Source of the DNA: Candidatus Paracaedibacter symbiosus
Lineage (GTDB): Bacteria > Pseudomonadota > Alphaproteobacteria > Paracaedibacterales > Paracaedibacteraceae
Assembly (NCBI RefSeq): GCF_000757605.1
Contig: NZ_JQAK01000001.1
Location: forward strand, 1,166,782-1,230,781
Direction: 5' to 3'
Length of the DNA stretch: 64,000 bases
This document shows, piece after piece, positions 46,129-55,204 of the stretch. The notes under the pieces were generated by a model. The model saw only the letters and a program-made list of their open reading frames with translations. It was not told the DNA's origin and ran no database searches. The translations under genes were made by a program, and so were the position numbers. Positions within the stretch are counted from its first letter, which is position 1; each line of letters starts with the position of its first letter.

Positions 46129-46968
46129 TTAATCATCTTTAAGGGCGAGCGCGCGTTGATACACTTGCTTTCTAGGAAGACCCAGTGTTTCAGCAATCAT
46201 ATGACTTGCCTCTTTGACAGAATATTCGGGGAGAAGTTTAGTTAAGGCGGCATCAATTTCAGCTACCTCAATCCCCCGTTTTTGAGGTGGAGAGAGGACA
46301 ATAACAAATTCACCTTTAATGCTGTCTAGAGATGTATAATGAGTGATCACATCAGCATAAGAGCCAAATACTACTTGTTCAAAGCGTTTGGTGATTTCGC
46401 GCACTACCGCGATTTCACGATCAGGAAAGCTTGTTTGCATAGCTCTCAAACAGTCAATTACCCGCTGGGGTGCCTCAAAAAAGACTAATGTTGCGGGAAT
46501 TGATTTAAGCTCACTAAAGTCTTTCGGATGGGCAAAACCACAAAACATAAATCGGTCGCTTGGCATGGCTGAAAGAACCAGGCCGGCTAGCACCGCAGAG
46601 GCTCCAGGAACGGTTGTCACTGGCAGATGGGACTTATAGCAAGCTCTCACGAGTTTATAGCCAGGGTCAGAAATGAGCGGCATGCCAGCGTCGGAAATCA
46701 GGGCAATGATTTTACCGTCTTGCAACGCCTCGATGATTTTAGGGCGCATTTTATCGCCATTATGATCGTGATAAGCCCATAACGGTTTGTTAATAGCAAA
46801 AGTTTGCAGAAGCTTAAGGCTCGTTCGGGTATCTTCACAGGCAATAATATCAGCCTTAGAGAGGACAGAAAGCGCCCGCAGTGTAATATCACCGCGGTTG
46901 CCAATTGGAGTTGCAACAATATACAGCCCAGGCGTCACTACAGGCAAAAAATCGGGTAGATCAAGCAT
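46129..46968 (-). CDS. rsmI: 16S rRNA (cytidine1402-2'-O)-methyltransferase
   Basis: Tetrapyrrole-methylase fold enzyme, 279 residues. Motifs: LYIVATPIGNRGDITLRAL, ACEDTRTSLKLL, LISDAGMPLISDPGYKLV and VPGASAVLAGLVLS. It modifies C1402 in the ribosomal P site. Followed by yraN in the same direction. Confidence 0.96.
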   Translation of the reverse strand: MLDLPDFLPVVTPGLYIVATPIGNRGDITLRALSVLSKADIIACEDTRTSLKLLQTFAINKPLWAYHDHNGDKMRPKIIEALQDGKIIALISDAGMPLISDPGYKLVRACYKSHLPVTTVPGASAVLAGLVLSAMPSDRFMFCGFAHPKDFSELKSIPATLVFFEAPQRVIDCLRAMQTSFPDREIAVVREITKRFEQVVFGSYADVITHYTSLDSIKGEFVIVLSPPQKRGIEVAEIDAALTKLLPEYSVKEASHMIAETLGLPRKQVYQRALALKDD

Positions 46969-46996
46969 CAGGCAAATACCTTTTTCTTCTGGTTAA

Positions 46997-47890
46997 TTAA
47001 GAACACTTATATTTTGTTATCAAACCATCCGCTTTAGCATTTGTTTCTTTATTGTTAGGAAAATCACTTTTGAGTTTTTTCAACACTGTGCAGGCACTTT
47101 TTTTGTCTTTATCTGTTGCACCTAACGTCTCACCTAAACCAAGAAGTGCCTTTGCCCCTTCTGTTCCTTTAGAGTTTGCCTTGTAAGCCTTGGCAAAGCT
47201 AGCTTTTGCTTCTGATTTTTTGCCTTGCTTTAATTGGGCTTCGCCAAGCTGAACGCGCGCAGCAGCAGCTTCTTTACCGGAAGGATGTTCTGTCAAATAA
47301 TGCTTAAAGGAAGCTTCAGCTTCGGCATATTGTGCTTTGTTCATCAATCCTTTTGCTTGGTCAAATCCAGCCGCTGAACTGCCGGCATCGAGCGTTGAGG
47401 TGGCATTTTTCTCCGCTGTTTGGGTTGCTTTCTCGCGATTTTCTGTCACTTTTTCTTTAGGAGATGGTGCCTGGGGTTTGGCTTTGGAACCAAGGCTTTC
47501 TAAGATGGCATCCACATCGGCGTCCTCAGCCTCCAGGGCACTACTTGGCTCCATTAATTCTGAATCCTCCATCTGAGCGGCTGGTTTTGCCAGAGGGTCA
47601 GCAGCGGTGCTATCATCTGCATCCACACCGTGTTTAACTTGAGATGTTTTACCTAATTGGTGTTCTAGTATTTCAATGCGACCAGTTAAGCTTTTGACGA
47701 GGTTTGCAAGGCTCTCCACATCGTTTTTGGTGGCTAATTCATCGCCGGCAGGGTTTTCACCTTTGGTGCGCTTTTCAAGATCGTCGAGACGGGCACTCAG
47801 ATCCCCGATTGTTACATCATCAGCATTGGCTGAGGTTATTACCAATGCCATGCACAGCAAGCTTGTATTCATAAATTTTTTGAATGTCAT
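46997..47890 (-). CDS. cpoB: Cell-division coordinator CpoB (YbgF) TPR protein
   Basis: Periplasmic protein, 297 residues. A signal peptide (cleavage near SANADD) precedes a coiled coil (about 25-85; LSARLDDLEKR), a long Ala/Ser/Glu/Lys-rich linker (about 90-170) and C-terminal TPRs (FDQAKGLMNKAQYAEAEASF). CpoB links outer-membrane constriction by Tol-Pal with septal wall synthesis. The usual tol-pal genes are not adjacent. Confidence 0.85.
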   Translation of the reverse strand: MTFKKFMNTSLLCMALVITSANADDVTIGDLSARLDDLEKRTKGENPAGDELATKNDVESLANLVKSLTGRIEILEHQLGKTSQVKHGVDADDSTAADPLAKPAAQMEDSELMEPSSALEAEDADVDAILESLGSKAKPQAPSPKEKVTENREKATQTAEKNATSTLDAGSSAAGFDQAKGLMNKAQYAEAEASFKHYLTEHPSGKEAAAARVQLGEAQLKQGKKSEAKASFAKAYKANSKGTEGAKALLGLGETLGATDKDKKSACTVLKKLKSDFPNNKETNAKADGLITKYKCS

Positions 47891-48050
47891 TATTTTTAGG
47901 TCCTAAGAGCTCTTGTCTAATTTCTTGTATCTAAGCGAAATTTCAAGAAAAAGTCTACAAAAACAACAATTCTCTCTCTCCCTTGCATTTCCTCATATCC
48001 ATTGTGCTCAATTTTGCTTGCAAATCTCCCCAAGTTTCTTGAAGGAAAGC

Positions 48051-48845
48051 CTAGGCTACCAAGCTCAAAATGCGTCGTTCTAAGAGATTAATCCGGGCCA
48101 CATCCTCATTTTTAATATGGGCGTAGTAATTTTGTTTGTTTTTTAACCAGAGCAGTTCAAAGCGCGCCGCCTCGGTCAGGCCATGAATCAATGTTGGTTG
48201 CAGGAGTTGCGATTTATTAAAGGCAATTTTTCGTGTTTCAAATCGATTTAAGTGAATATTTTCAATCTTTTGTAAAACAGGAATAGAATCAAAAGAGATG
48301 CCACCTCCAACAATCAATTCTTGGTTATGAATTTGACATGCTCTCGCAACATTTAGAATTTTTGAGGTGATGATCGGTGTTTCGATAGCATGCCTCGGGA
48401 GGTTCATCGATGCTGAAAAATCTACTCGACCAAAAACAGCCCCGGTGAGGCCAAGCTTGCTGGATTCTGCAATTAAATCTTCATGGATGGCATAGGCTTG
48501 TGCAGTTTCAATGTTGAAATAAAATTGAGTATCATGCTTTTCGGCAGCAGGAAAAGTTTTTGCACAAGCTTCAGCATATTTTTTTAAGGCATAGGTGGAT
48601 TCAATCATAGGGGCAATGATTGTTGATGCGCCAAGCGAGCGAGCATGATAGAGTCCTGTTAACCCCTCACAGCCACCAATTTTGATGATGAGATCAAGAC
48701 CAGCTTTATATCCAATTTCCACCAAACGCGGCAATTCCTCTAAACGAGACCCTTCTGCCTCGAATTCTGCCCGAATATGAGTGTAGCCATAAAGGTCACG
48801 GCCACGGCGGAGCAGTTGGAGCATATCTCTTTCTAATAGATTCAT
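48051..48845 (-). CDS. HpcH/HpaI or CitE-type aldolase-like protein
   Basis: 264 residues with the phosphoenolpyruvate/pyruvate TIM-barrel pattern: GLDLIIKIGGCEGL, GASTIIAPMIESTYAL, FYFNIETAQAY and GAVFGRVDFSASM. The order of acidic and glycine motifs fits the citrate-lyase/HpcH superfamily, in which Mg2+-bound enolates are formed. The substrate is unknown and no pathway genes flank it. Confidence 0.7.
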   Translation of the reverse strand: MNLLERDMLQLLRRGRDLYGYTHIRAEFEAEGSRLEELPRLVEIGYKAGLDLIIKIGGCEGLTGLYHARSLGASTIIAPMIESTYALKKYAEACAKTFPAAEKHDTQFYFNIETAQAYAIHEDLIAESSKLGLTGAVFGRVDFSASMNLPRHAIETPIITSKILNVARACQIHNQELIVGGGISFDSIPVLQKIENIHLNRFETRKIAFNKSQLLQPTLIHGLTEAARFELLWLKNKQNYYAHIKNEDVARINLLERRILSLVA

Positions 48846-49308
48846 TACAATACCTCAAACGATCATGGTTATCTTTATAATTTTACGGATCTTATTTTAA
48901 GAGTAAAACAGATACGTTACTCCTCAGTTTTTTTCTATAAATCTTAATAACAAGTTAATTTTAATAAAATAGTGTGCCAGTCAGCTCTAAAACAGGACTG
49001 CTCCCTATAAAAGTTAGCCTTCCAACTTCCAACCCCTATCGCACTTATGTAGAATGGAGTTGGCTTTCAAAAAAGCCCTACGACATCTTGATGCAAGAAT
49101 CCAGGTGTTTTTTTATTTTTCGTCATAAAAACAGCCTGGCCCTCGGACCAAGCTTTTCTAAAGCCGCGTATTTCGCACCAACTCCCTCTTGCCCAAGGGT
49201 CCCCGGGGACGAAGGCGTGCTGATACCTTTTATTCAAACTTTCATGAGGTGGCCGTGAATTCTAAACAGTCTTGCATTGGCCTCTTGGATTCAATTTGAG
49301 GAGCTTGC
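48846..49308. other. Intergenic region, nothing recognised
   Basis: 463 bp between the aldolase-like gene and lpxK. A 94-codon frame on the plus strand (48974-49258) shows no family resemblance, no convincing ribosome-binding site and no plausible protein composition. No RNA or repeat was recognised. Confidence 0.5.
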
Positions 49309-50280
49309 CTACTTAATTTTTTCTAGTTTTTTCAACAACCAATTCTGAAAAGACTGTGGGTCCTCAAACACACAACTCACATTAAAAACCTCGATGAGGG
49401 GCTGTAATGAAAGGGGAATTTTAACGGCATCTTTTGTGGTAGTAATTAACGTCAGCTGTTGTTGATGTGCCTGATTAAGAAGTTGGTTTATCTCTTTTTC
49501 ACAATAAACATGATGATCGGGAAATGAATGGGTCTCTTGCAAGTAAAAACCATTTTTTGTCAATGATTCAAAAAATTTTTGTGGCCTTCCTATTCCTGCA
49601 AAAGCAAGATAAGCTGGCGCTCTTGGTTTTTGATTAGAAACAAACTTAACTCGAAATATGGGCTTATCCTGCGTCCATGAAAGATCAGCCATCTCACCAT
49701 AAAGTAAAATAGCATCGGCGCGGTTAACGGCATCTTCTAACGGCTCACGCAAAGGACCTGCAGGGAGGACATGACCATTACCAAAGTGAGTAGCTCCATC
49801 AACCACCAAAAGCTTTATATCTTGATAAAGCGTCGGGTTTTGAAAACCATCGTCTAGCAACAAAATGGTGGCTCCAGCCTCAACGGCTAGATTTGCCGTC
49901 TGGCAACGATCTGGGTAGACCCAAGTAGGGGCTGTTTTTGCCAGTAACAACGGCTCATCACCGACCTCGGTTGCAAGATGATTGGCAAGTACTTGAGTGG
50001 GTTTTTCAAGTTTGACGCCATACCCTCGGCTCAAAATATGAGGTGTGAATCCTTGTTGCTGCAACCCTTGGGCAAGTGTAAGCACGAGGGGGGTTTTACC
50101 AGATCCACCCACTGTCACATTGCCAACACAAATGACTGGTACACAAACATGGTGTGCTTTTGTGCGGTGGCGACGCCGACGTCCCATAGCGATTACCACT
50201 AAGCTAAGCGGCGCCAACAGTGTTGCCATTAACGACTGTTTTTTAAACCAAAAAGGAGGGGGGTTAAAACAATATTTCAT
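49309..50280 (-). CDS. lpxK: Tetraacyldisaccharide 4'-kinase
   Basis: Adds the 4'-phosphate to the lipid A precursor at the inner membrane. 323 residues with one N-terminal membrane anchor (LLAPLSLVVIAMG), P-loop VGNVTVGGSGKTPLVLTL and LLDDGFQNPTLYQDI. The start overlaps the waaA stop by 4 bp. waaA and lpxK act in successive stages of lipid A-Kdo assembly. Confidence 0.95.
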   Translation of the reverse strand: MKYCFNPPPFWFKKQSLMATLLAPLSLVVIAMGRRRRHRTKAHHVCVPVICVGNVTVGGSGKTPLVLTLAQGLQQQGFTPHILSRGYGVKLEKPTQVLANHLATEVGDEPLLLAKTAPTWVYPDRCQTANLAVEAGATILLLDDGFQNPTLYQDIKLLVVDGATHFGNGHVLPAGPLREPLEDAVNRADAILLYGEMADLSWTQDKPIFRVKFVSNQKPRAPAYLAFAGIGRPQKFFESLTKNGFYLQETHSFPDHHVYCEKEINQLLNQAHQQQLTLITTTKDAVKIPLSLQPLIEVFNVSCVFEDPQSFQNWLLKKLEKIK

Positions 50281-51542
50281 GCTTTATGAGCAGAACTTAA
50301 ATGCTGCAAAACTTCTTCGGCAAGTATGGGTAATCCTTGTTGTTGCTCAATGATAATGGTTTGCCCCGTCAAGCTTCGTCTCCTCGTTTCTTCCTCGTTG
50401 GTGAGAAGATCTTGTAAGACGGCTTCTAGTTCTGCTGTCGTTTGCACTTGAATCAACGCTTCCTTTAAATTTTCATTCACATCCAGGAAGTTTTCTGTAT
50501 GGGGGCCGACAATAACAGCTGAGCCAAGTTTGAATGCTTCTATCGGATTATGACCTCCAATTGTTACAAACGAGCCACCAATAAAACAAACCTTAGCTAT
50601 GCTATAGACAAGGCCTAAGTCACCGATCGTATCCACTAGCCAAATATCGGTTTTTTGTCGTGGAAAATTACCTTCACTGCGACGCACTACTCTCAGGTCT
50701 GCCTTTTCAACCATTTGGAGGATCTCTGCCGCTCTTTCAGGGTGACGGGGGGCAAGGATTGTCAAGAGATTTGGAAAGCGTTGTTTCAGAGCGAGGTGGC
50801 GAGCAATCACAATTTCTTCTTCACCTTTATGAGTACTGGTTGCCGCCCAAACGAGCCGTTTTTCGCAGATATTACGCAAGCGATCAAGCTCTTCAGGAGC
50901 ATACCCAAGAGTATCTGCTGCAAATTTCAGGTTGCAACTCAATGACACATTTTTAGCGCCCAGCTCTTTTAAATATGAAAATGCTTGCTCACTCGGCGTA
51001 AAGCAGGCATCGAATAATTGTAAAAGTTGGCGACTAATGTTTGGGAATCGCCGCCACCAGTCAAAACTACGCTTTGACATGCGAGCATTAAGCAAAATCA
51101 ATGGGATTTGCCTTTTTTTGATGCCGCGCAACAAGTTTGGCCAAAATTCAGATTCAATAAAAACTGCCAAATCTGGTTTCCAGTGGTTCAAAAAACGACT
51201 TGTCCACCGGGGGACATCAAGGGGAATGAACTGATGTATACAGCGCTTGGGAAGATGTTTTGCCAATAGTTTGGCGGAAGTCACTGTGCCCGTTGTCACC
51301 AGTACATGAAGCTCTGGTTGTATCTCAAGCAATTGATCAATCAATTTTAACATGGAGATTGACTCACCAACGCTGGCACCATGAAACCAAACTAATTGAC
51401 CTTGTGGACGTGAAAAAGAGGCCCCGCCAAAACGCTCGCAAAGACGTACAGGATCTTCTTTGCCGCGTTTTAGGCGACGTTTTAAGTGATATTTCAACAG
51501 AGGGGCTAATGTTTGTATTAGCCAGCGATAAAGATTGAGCAT
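50277..51542 (-). CDS. waaA: Kdo transferase
   Basis: Transfers Kdo residues from CMP-Kdo to lipid IVA. 421 residues from the ATG at 51542 (MLNLYRWLIQTLAPLLKYHL). The frame stays open 26 codons further upstream into the thyX end, but that part is not conserved. WFHGASVGESISMLKLI carries the catalytic glutamate, and FIGGSFVTIGGHNPIEAF is the donor-binding segment. It starts 7 bp after the thyX stop. Confidence 0.94.
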   Translation of the reverse strand: MLNLYRWLIQTLAPLLKYHLKRRLKRGKEDPVRLCERFGGASFSRPQGQLVWFHGASVGESISMLKLIDQLLEIQPELHVLVTTGTVTSAKLLAKHLPKRCIHQFIPLDVPRWTSRFLNHWKPDLAVFIESEFWPNLLRGIKKRQIPLILLNARMSKRSFDWWRRFPNISRQLLQLFDACFTPSEQAFSYLKELGAKNVSLSCNLKFAADTLGYAPEELDRLRNICEKRLVWAATSTHKGEEEIVIARHLALKQRFPNLLTILAPRHPERAAEILQMVEKADLRVVRRSEGNFPRQKTDIWLVDTIGDLGLVYSIAKVCFIGGSFVTIGGHNPIEAFKLGSAVIVGPHTENFLDVNENLKEALIQVQTTAELEAVLQDLLTNEEETRRRSLTGQTIIIEQQQGLPILAEEVLQHLSSAHKA

Positions 51543-51549
51543 AGTCAAT

Positions 51550-52491
51550 TTAAGATAACGTTTGTTGTAAGGTTTGTTCGAGTTCTTTCCATTCGCGGAT
51601 GCCCATACCGACTTCTTCACGACTGATTTTTTGACCGGCGATGAGGGCTTTTACTACTTCCATGGCTTTTGCCGACAGAGTGACTGCACCGCGGCGATAA
51701 TTGATAAACGCATCATAGGTCATGGGGACCCATTTTTGCAAAATATCTAACATCGCCTCAGCATAAACCCGGATTTCATATTGAGCATGGGAATCAGCTC
51801 TTAAACTTAAAAAATGCATTAAATTATGCAAATCAATCTTCCAATACCACTGGGTATAGTAGTTCACAGGTAAATTCATCCGGGCTAATTCACGTGCAAT
51901 TCCCTCGTGTGTGGGATCGAGAACATTCCCTTCCTCGTCATGGTTTAGCAACTCCTGATAATGGTCATAGGCGCGAAGAGCATCGGTTTTGAGTAAATCT
52001 AAAATCCGTTGGGCCTTTTGAGAATCAATAGTTTCGCCACGCCCTTGATGATTAACAGTCGACTGCAATGCCAGGTTTTCTGGAGTGGGAATGTAGAATT
52101 CCTTGTCCATAATCGAATAACGGGCAGAGTATTCATTAACATTAGCGGTGCGATGACGGATCCACTGACGGGCAATAAAAATTGGCAGCTTAATATGCAA
52201 TTTAATTTCGCACATTTCAAAAGGTGTAGAGTGACGATGACGTAACAGATAGTTAATTAATCCTTGGTCTTCACTGACCTTCTTCGTGCCTTTGCCATAA
52301 GAAACCCGAGCTGCCTGGACGACAGCATTATCGTCCCCCATATAGTCAACAACACGGATAAATCCATGGTCGAGGACCGGAATTGGCTCATAAAGTATTT
52401 CTTCGAGCTTGGGCGCAGTGGCACGGCGGGTTTGACAAGTAGTTGCCTGAAGGTCTCTAATTTCCTGGTTTTTTAAGGTACTAACGGTCAT
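51550..52491 (-). CDS. thyX: FAD-dependent thymidylate synthase
   Basis: Makes dTMP from dUMP with methylene-tetrahydrofolate and reduced flavin. 313 residues. The ThyX motif RHR-x7-S is present in [38 protein letters not shown] is the second active-site region. First gene of a thyX-waaA-lpxK run. Confidence 0.95.
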   Translation of the reverse strand: MTVSTLKNQEIRDLQATTCQTRRATAPKLEEILYEPIPVLDHGFIRVVDYMGDDNAVVQAARVSYGKGTKKVSEDQGLINYLLRHRHSTPFEMCEIKLHIKLPIFIARQWIRHRTANVNEYSARYSIMDKEFYIPTPENLALQSTVNHQGRGETIDSQKAQRILDLLKTDALRAYDHYQELLNHDEEGNVLDPTHEGIARELARMNLPVNYYTQWYWKIDLHNLMHFLSLRADSHAQYEIRVYAEAMLDILQKWVPMTYDAFINYRRGAVTLSAKAMEVVKALIAGQKISREEVGMGIREWKELEQTLQQTLS

Positions 52492-52629
52492 AGCTCTTAG
52501 TCTCTATTGCTCTTTTTGTTTCCAATCCTAGCCTAGAACAAAAAAAATCTCCAAGCAAATCTAAAGTAAGCTCTTTCATTTTTTGCTAAAAAGCACTATC
52601 TTATATTTTGTCAGGTAACTGACTATGAC

Positions 52630-52922
52630 GATAAACTGCTTATGGAATAAGCGTTGTGGACCCGGGGGCGGTACCCGGCGTCTCCACCATGGTTATGGGG
52701 ACGAAATAGGATCGACACGCGTAATAAAGGTAAGACTTTCGTTCGGCATTGTTCCGCCGTTATCGGGCTAAATTTGATAAATGCCAATAGTAATAAAGGC
52801 AAGGCGATTAACAGTAACCGTCACTTCGGTGCAGTTGCTGCTGCTGCTTAATTTCTTAGCTAATGCGGAAATAAAGCGGCTATAGCCTGCGGTTCGGGGG
52901 CACCGGGCAACAGAAAGCCCCC
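52630..52922 (+). ncRNA. ssrA: Two-piece (circularly permuted) tmRNA
   Basis: Ribosome-rescue RNA of the alphaproteobacterial permuted type. The acceptor piece ends CGTCTCC-ACCA at 52689; the coding piece begins GGGGACG at 52697, and the two form a 7-bp acceptor stem (one G-T). The T-arm is CCGGG-GGCGGTA-CCCGG. A GCTTAT/ATAAGC hairpin lies at 52638-52652 in the acceptor piece. The tag frame runs from GCC at 52783 to TAA at 52849-52851: 22 residues beginning ANSNKGKAIN and ending GAVAAAA. A GGGGGC/GCCCCC stem (52896-52922) closes the element. Outer ends are approximate. sspB follows directly. Confidence 0.92.
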
Positions 52923-52950
52923 ACTGATATTTGGTGAAAGGATTGCTCCC

Positions 52951-53445
52951 TTGAGTAAAATAACAAAAATCGATTATGAACTGATGGTTCAAGAGTCGCT
53001 TCGTAACGTTATTAAAGATACTTTAAAACTTGTAGCCAAAAATGGCTTACCAGCTTCGCATCATTTTTACTTGTCCTTTAAGACAAATTATCCAGGTGTT
53101 GATTTACCTGACTTCTTGCGTGAAGAATATCCCGATGAAATCACTATTGTCTTGCAGTATGAATTTTGGGATCTAGAAGTAGCCGATAACAATTTTTGTG
53201 TGACTTTATGTTTTAATGATATCCATGAACGGTTAACCATTCCCTTCGATGCGATTGTTAGTTTTGTTGATCCTTCCGTTAAGTTTGGCTTACAGTTTAC
53301 GCCTGTTGAGGTTGATCCAGAACCTATTAAATCATTGTTGGTCGATGAGAAAAAAACATCTCGTAAAGTTTCCAAATCAGATGGACAAGGACAGACTGCG
53401 CCAACAGATAATGTTGTCGCGCTTGATGCTTTCCGTAAAAAGTGA
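52951..53445 (+). CDS. sspB: ClpXP adaptor SspB (alphaproteobacterial type)
   Basis: Delivers ssrA-tagged proteins to ClpXP. 164 residues: conserved N-terminal domain (HFYLSFKTNYPGVDLPDFLREEYPDEITIVLQ; FNDIHERLTIPFDAIVSFVDPSVKFGLQF) and a C-terminal flexible tail that docks on ClpX (VVALDAFRKK). It starts with TTG, with AAAGGA ten bases upstream. It sits 28 bp after the tmRNA that makes its tag, a natural functional pair. Overlaps the next gene by 4 bp. Confidence 0.93.
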   Translation: MSKITKIDYELMVQESLRNVIKDTLKLVAKNGLPASHHFYLSFKTNYPGVDLPDFLREEYPDEITIVLQYEFWDLEVADNNFCVTLCFNDIHERLTIPFDAIVSFVDPSVKFGLQFTPVEVDPEPIKSLLVDEKKTSRKVSKSDGQGQTAPTDNVVALDAFRKK

Positions 53446-54095
53446 TTCCCTTACTCGATAATTATACCAGCCTGGTGGCCACCGTTTCCCACAATGCACA
53501 GACGGCGCGTCAATCAATTCCTGAGGTTTTGGCTGCTTCTAAAGCTCAGTCTTCTGAAAATTTAGAAACATTGCTAGCCTATGGCCACCGCTTGTTTGGG
53601 GAAAACCGAGTGCAGGAAGCAGCTGCTAAATGGCCCCTTTTAAAGCAACGTTATCCAGATTGCCAGCTTCATTTAATTGGCCCTTTGCAAACCAATAAGG
53701 TTAAGCAAGCGGTTCAATTGTTTGATGTAATTGAGACGCTTGATCGTCCGACTTTAGCGCACGCCTTGGCCAAAACCTTTGCCAAGTTTAACATTCGCCG
53801 CACCCTATTGATTCAGGTGAATACAGGTAGTGAACCGCAAAAAGCAGGTGTTCTGCCAAAAGAGTTTGAATCATTGTTGGCTCTCGCCCGTGGGTTAAAC
53901 TTACCTGTAGTTGGGCTGATGTGTGTTCCGCCAATAGATGCCGATCCATCGCCTCATTTTGCCATGCTTCAAACTCTCGCAAAAGCGCATAGTTTAAGCT
54001 ACTTAAGTATGGGAATGAGTCATGATTATCAGACCGCCATCGCCTATGGCACTTCCTGGATTAGAGTGGGAACAGCCTTGTTTGGGGCGCGGTAA
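53442..54095 (+). CDS. YggS/PLPBP-family pyridoxal phosphate homeostasis protein
   Basis: 217-residue TIM-barrel PLP-binding protein. The PLP lysine is in VLAASKAQSSEN; FGENRVQEAAAKWPLL, LHLIGPLQTNKVKQAV and LSMGMSHDYQTAIAYGTSWIRVGTALFG are the characteristic segments. The GTG start overlaps the sspB stop (GTGA). It is thought to buffer PLP and affect amino-acid metabolism. Confidence 0.95.
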   Translation: MIPLLDNYTSLVATVSHNAQTARQSIPEVLAASKAQSSENLETLLAYGHRLFGENRVQEAAAKWPLLKQRYPDCQLHLIGPLQTNKVKQAVQLFDVIETLDRPTLAHALAKTFAKFNIRRTLLIQVNTGSEPQKAGVLPKEFESLLALARGLNLPVVGLMCVPPIDADPSPHFAMLQTLAKAHSLSYLSMGMSHDYQTAIAYGTSWIRVGTALFGAR

Positions 54096-54109
54096 GGGAG
54101 CAGGCAATA

Positions 54110-55186
54110 ATGGGCAAAAAAATCCAAAGAAAAATTCCAGGGTTTTCCTTAATTGAGGCGGCCTTCGTTTTGCTGATTGCTGGTATTGTTGCCAGCTTAA
54201 CTCTGCCCCTTCTCTCTACTTCTCGACAGCTTGAACGCCATAAAATAACTGAGACCAATCAGATGCAATTGTTTCAGGCATTGGCCGGTTATGTGCTGAA
54301 ATATAATCAACTGCCTCTCCCCTCCAGGCCAGAATTAGAAGGTGAAAAGGGACTAAAATGCCATGGACGGACAACTTCCGCTTGTGTTGGGATTATTCCT
54401 TATCAAGAGCTGGGATTGCCTGAATCGGTGGCCCGAGATGGCCATGGGAATTGGTTTACTTATGTGGTCGAATCGGTGTTGACATCTCAAATGGATGGAA
54501 TTAATAAATTGCCTGAAATTTTTGGAGTTAAACAGAGCTCGTTACAAGGCCCGAATGGAGGATGGAACTATTTTTGCCAAATCCCAGTTAAGGGAAACAT
54601 TAAACTTGATTCCCTCAAAAATACCCCGATTTTTCAGCCAACAGAAAATGATTATATTGCTGTTATTCTGATTAGTCATGGTCCCAAAGGCACCGGCGCT
54701 TTCCATCGGACCAAGGATGAACGCCTCCCTGTGGAACACGAGGCAGAGAAAAAAAACGCTGATGCTAATCTGGAGTTCAAGGCCTCTATCGGCAGTGATA
54801 AAACTTCCGATTTTACCCATCAAGTCTATTGGGTCACACGCAATAATTTAATGGCAATTTATGCTCAAACTCCGTGTCAGGCGAAACCGGGTAATTCTGC
54901 GCAGACACCAGATTATAGGGGAAACCCAAGGGTATCAGCAACAACCACTGCATATCCAGAAGTGCCGCGAGGGCCCTTTTACTTACCGGGCGAAAATCAG
55001 AATGGAGCGCCAACTTCACCTAGGGCGCCAGATCCGCACGCGAATCAAGGTGTTCCAAGTAATACAAGTAATGAACTCTCCTTAACGCAGGGCGAAAGTC
55101 AGAGTGAAGCAGCAACTTCAAATAGGTCAAGACCTACTATAACTGCAACTCCACATATACCTCAGGAAAGGTCTCTGTTTAACTAG
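54110..55186 (+). CDS. Protein with type IV pilin-like N-terminus and low-complexity tail
   Basis: 358 residues. GFSLIEAAFVLLIAGIVASLTLPLL is cut here into its parts: the prepilin cleavage/methylation motif GFSLIE and one hydrophobic helix of about 20 residues. A soluble domain follows (about 45-270) with four or more cysteines, then a Pro/Ser/Asn/Gln-rich tail in which GENQNGAPTSPR and GESQSEAATSNR are imperfect copies. It may be processed by a prepilin peptidase. No pilus or type II secretion genes are nearby. Function unknown. Confidence 0.7.
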   Translation: MGKKIQRKIPGFSLIEAAFVLLIAGIVASLTLPLLSTSRQLERHKITETNQMQLFQALAGYVLKYNQLPLPSRPELEGEKGLKCHGRTTSACVGIIPYQELGLPESVARDGHGNWFTYVVESVLTSQMDGINKLPEIFGVKQSSLQGPNGGWNYFCQIPVKGNIKLDSLKNTPIFQPTENDYIAVILISHGPKGTGAFHRTKDERLPVEHEAEKKNADANLEFKASIGSDKTSDFTHQVYWVTRNNLMAIYAQTPCQAKPGNSAQTPDYRGNPRVSATTTAYPEVPRGPFYLPGENQNGAPTSPRAPDPHANQGVPSNTSNELSLTQGESQSEAATSNRSRPTITATPHIPQERSLFN

Positions 55187-55204
55187 TCTGAGGGGGGCCT
55201 TCCA

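Noticed and set aside
48974-49258. 94-codon plus-strand frame between the aldolase-like gene and lpxK
   Set aside because: No convincing start signal and no family pattern; probably chance.
52654-52851. 65-codon frame over the tmRNA
   Set aside because: Only its last 22 codons are meaningful, as the tmRNA tag; the rest is structural RNA.
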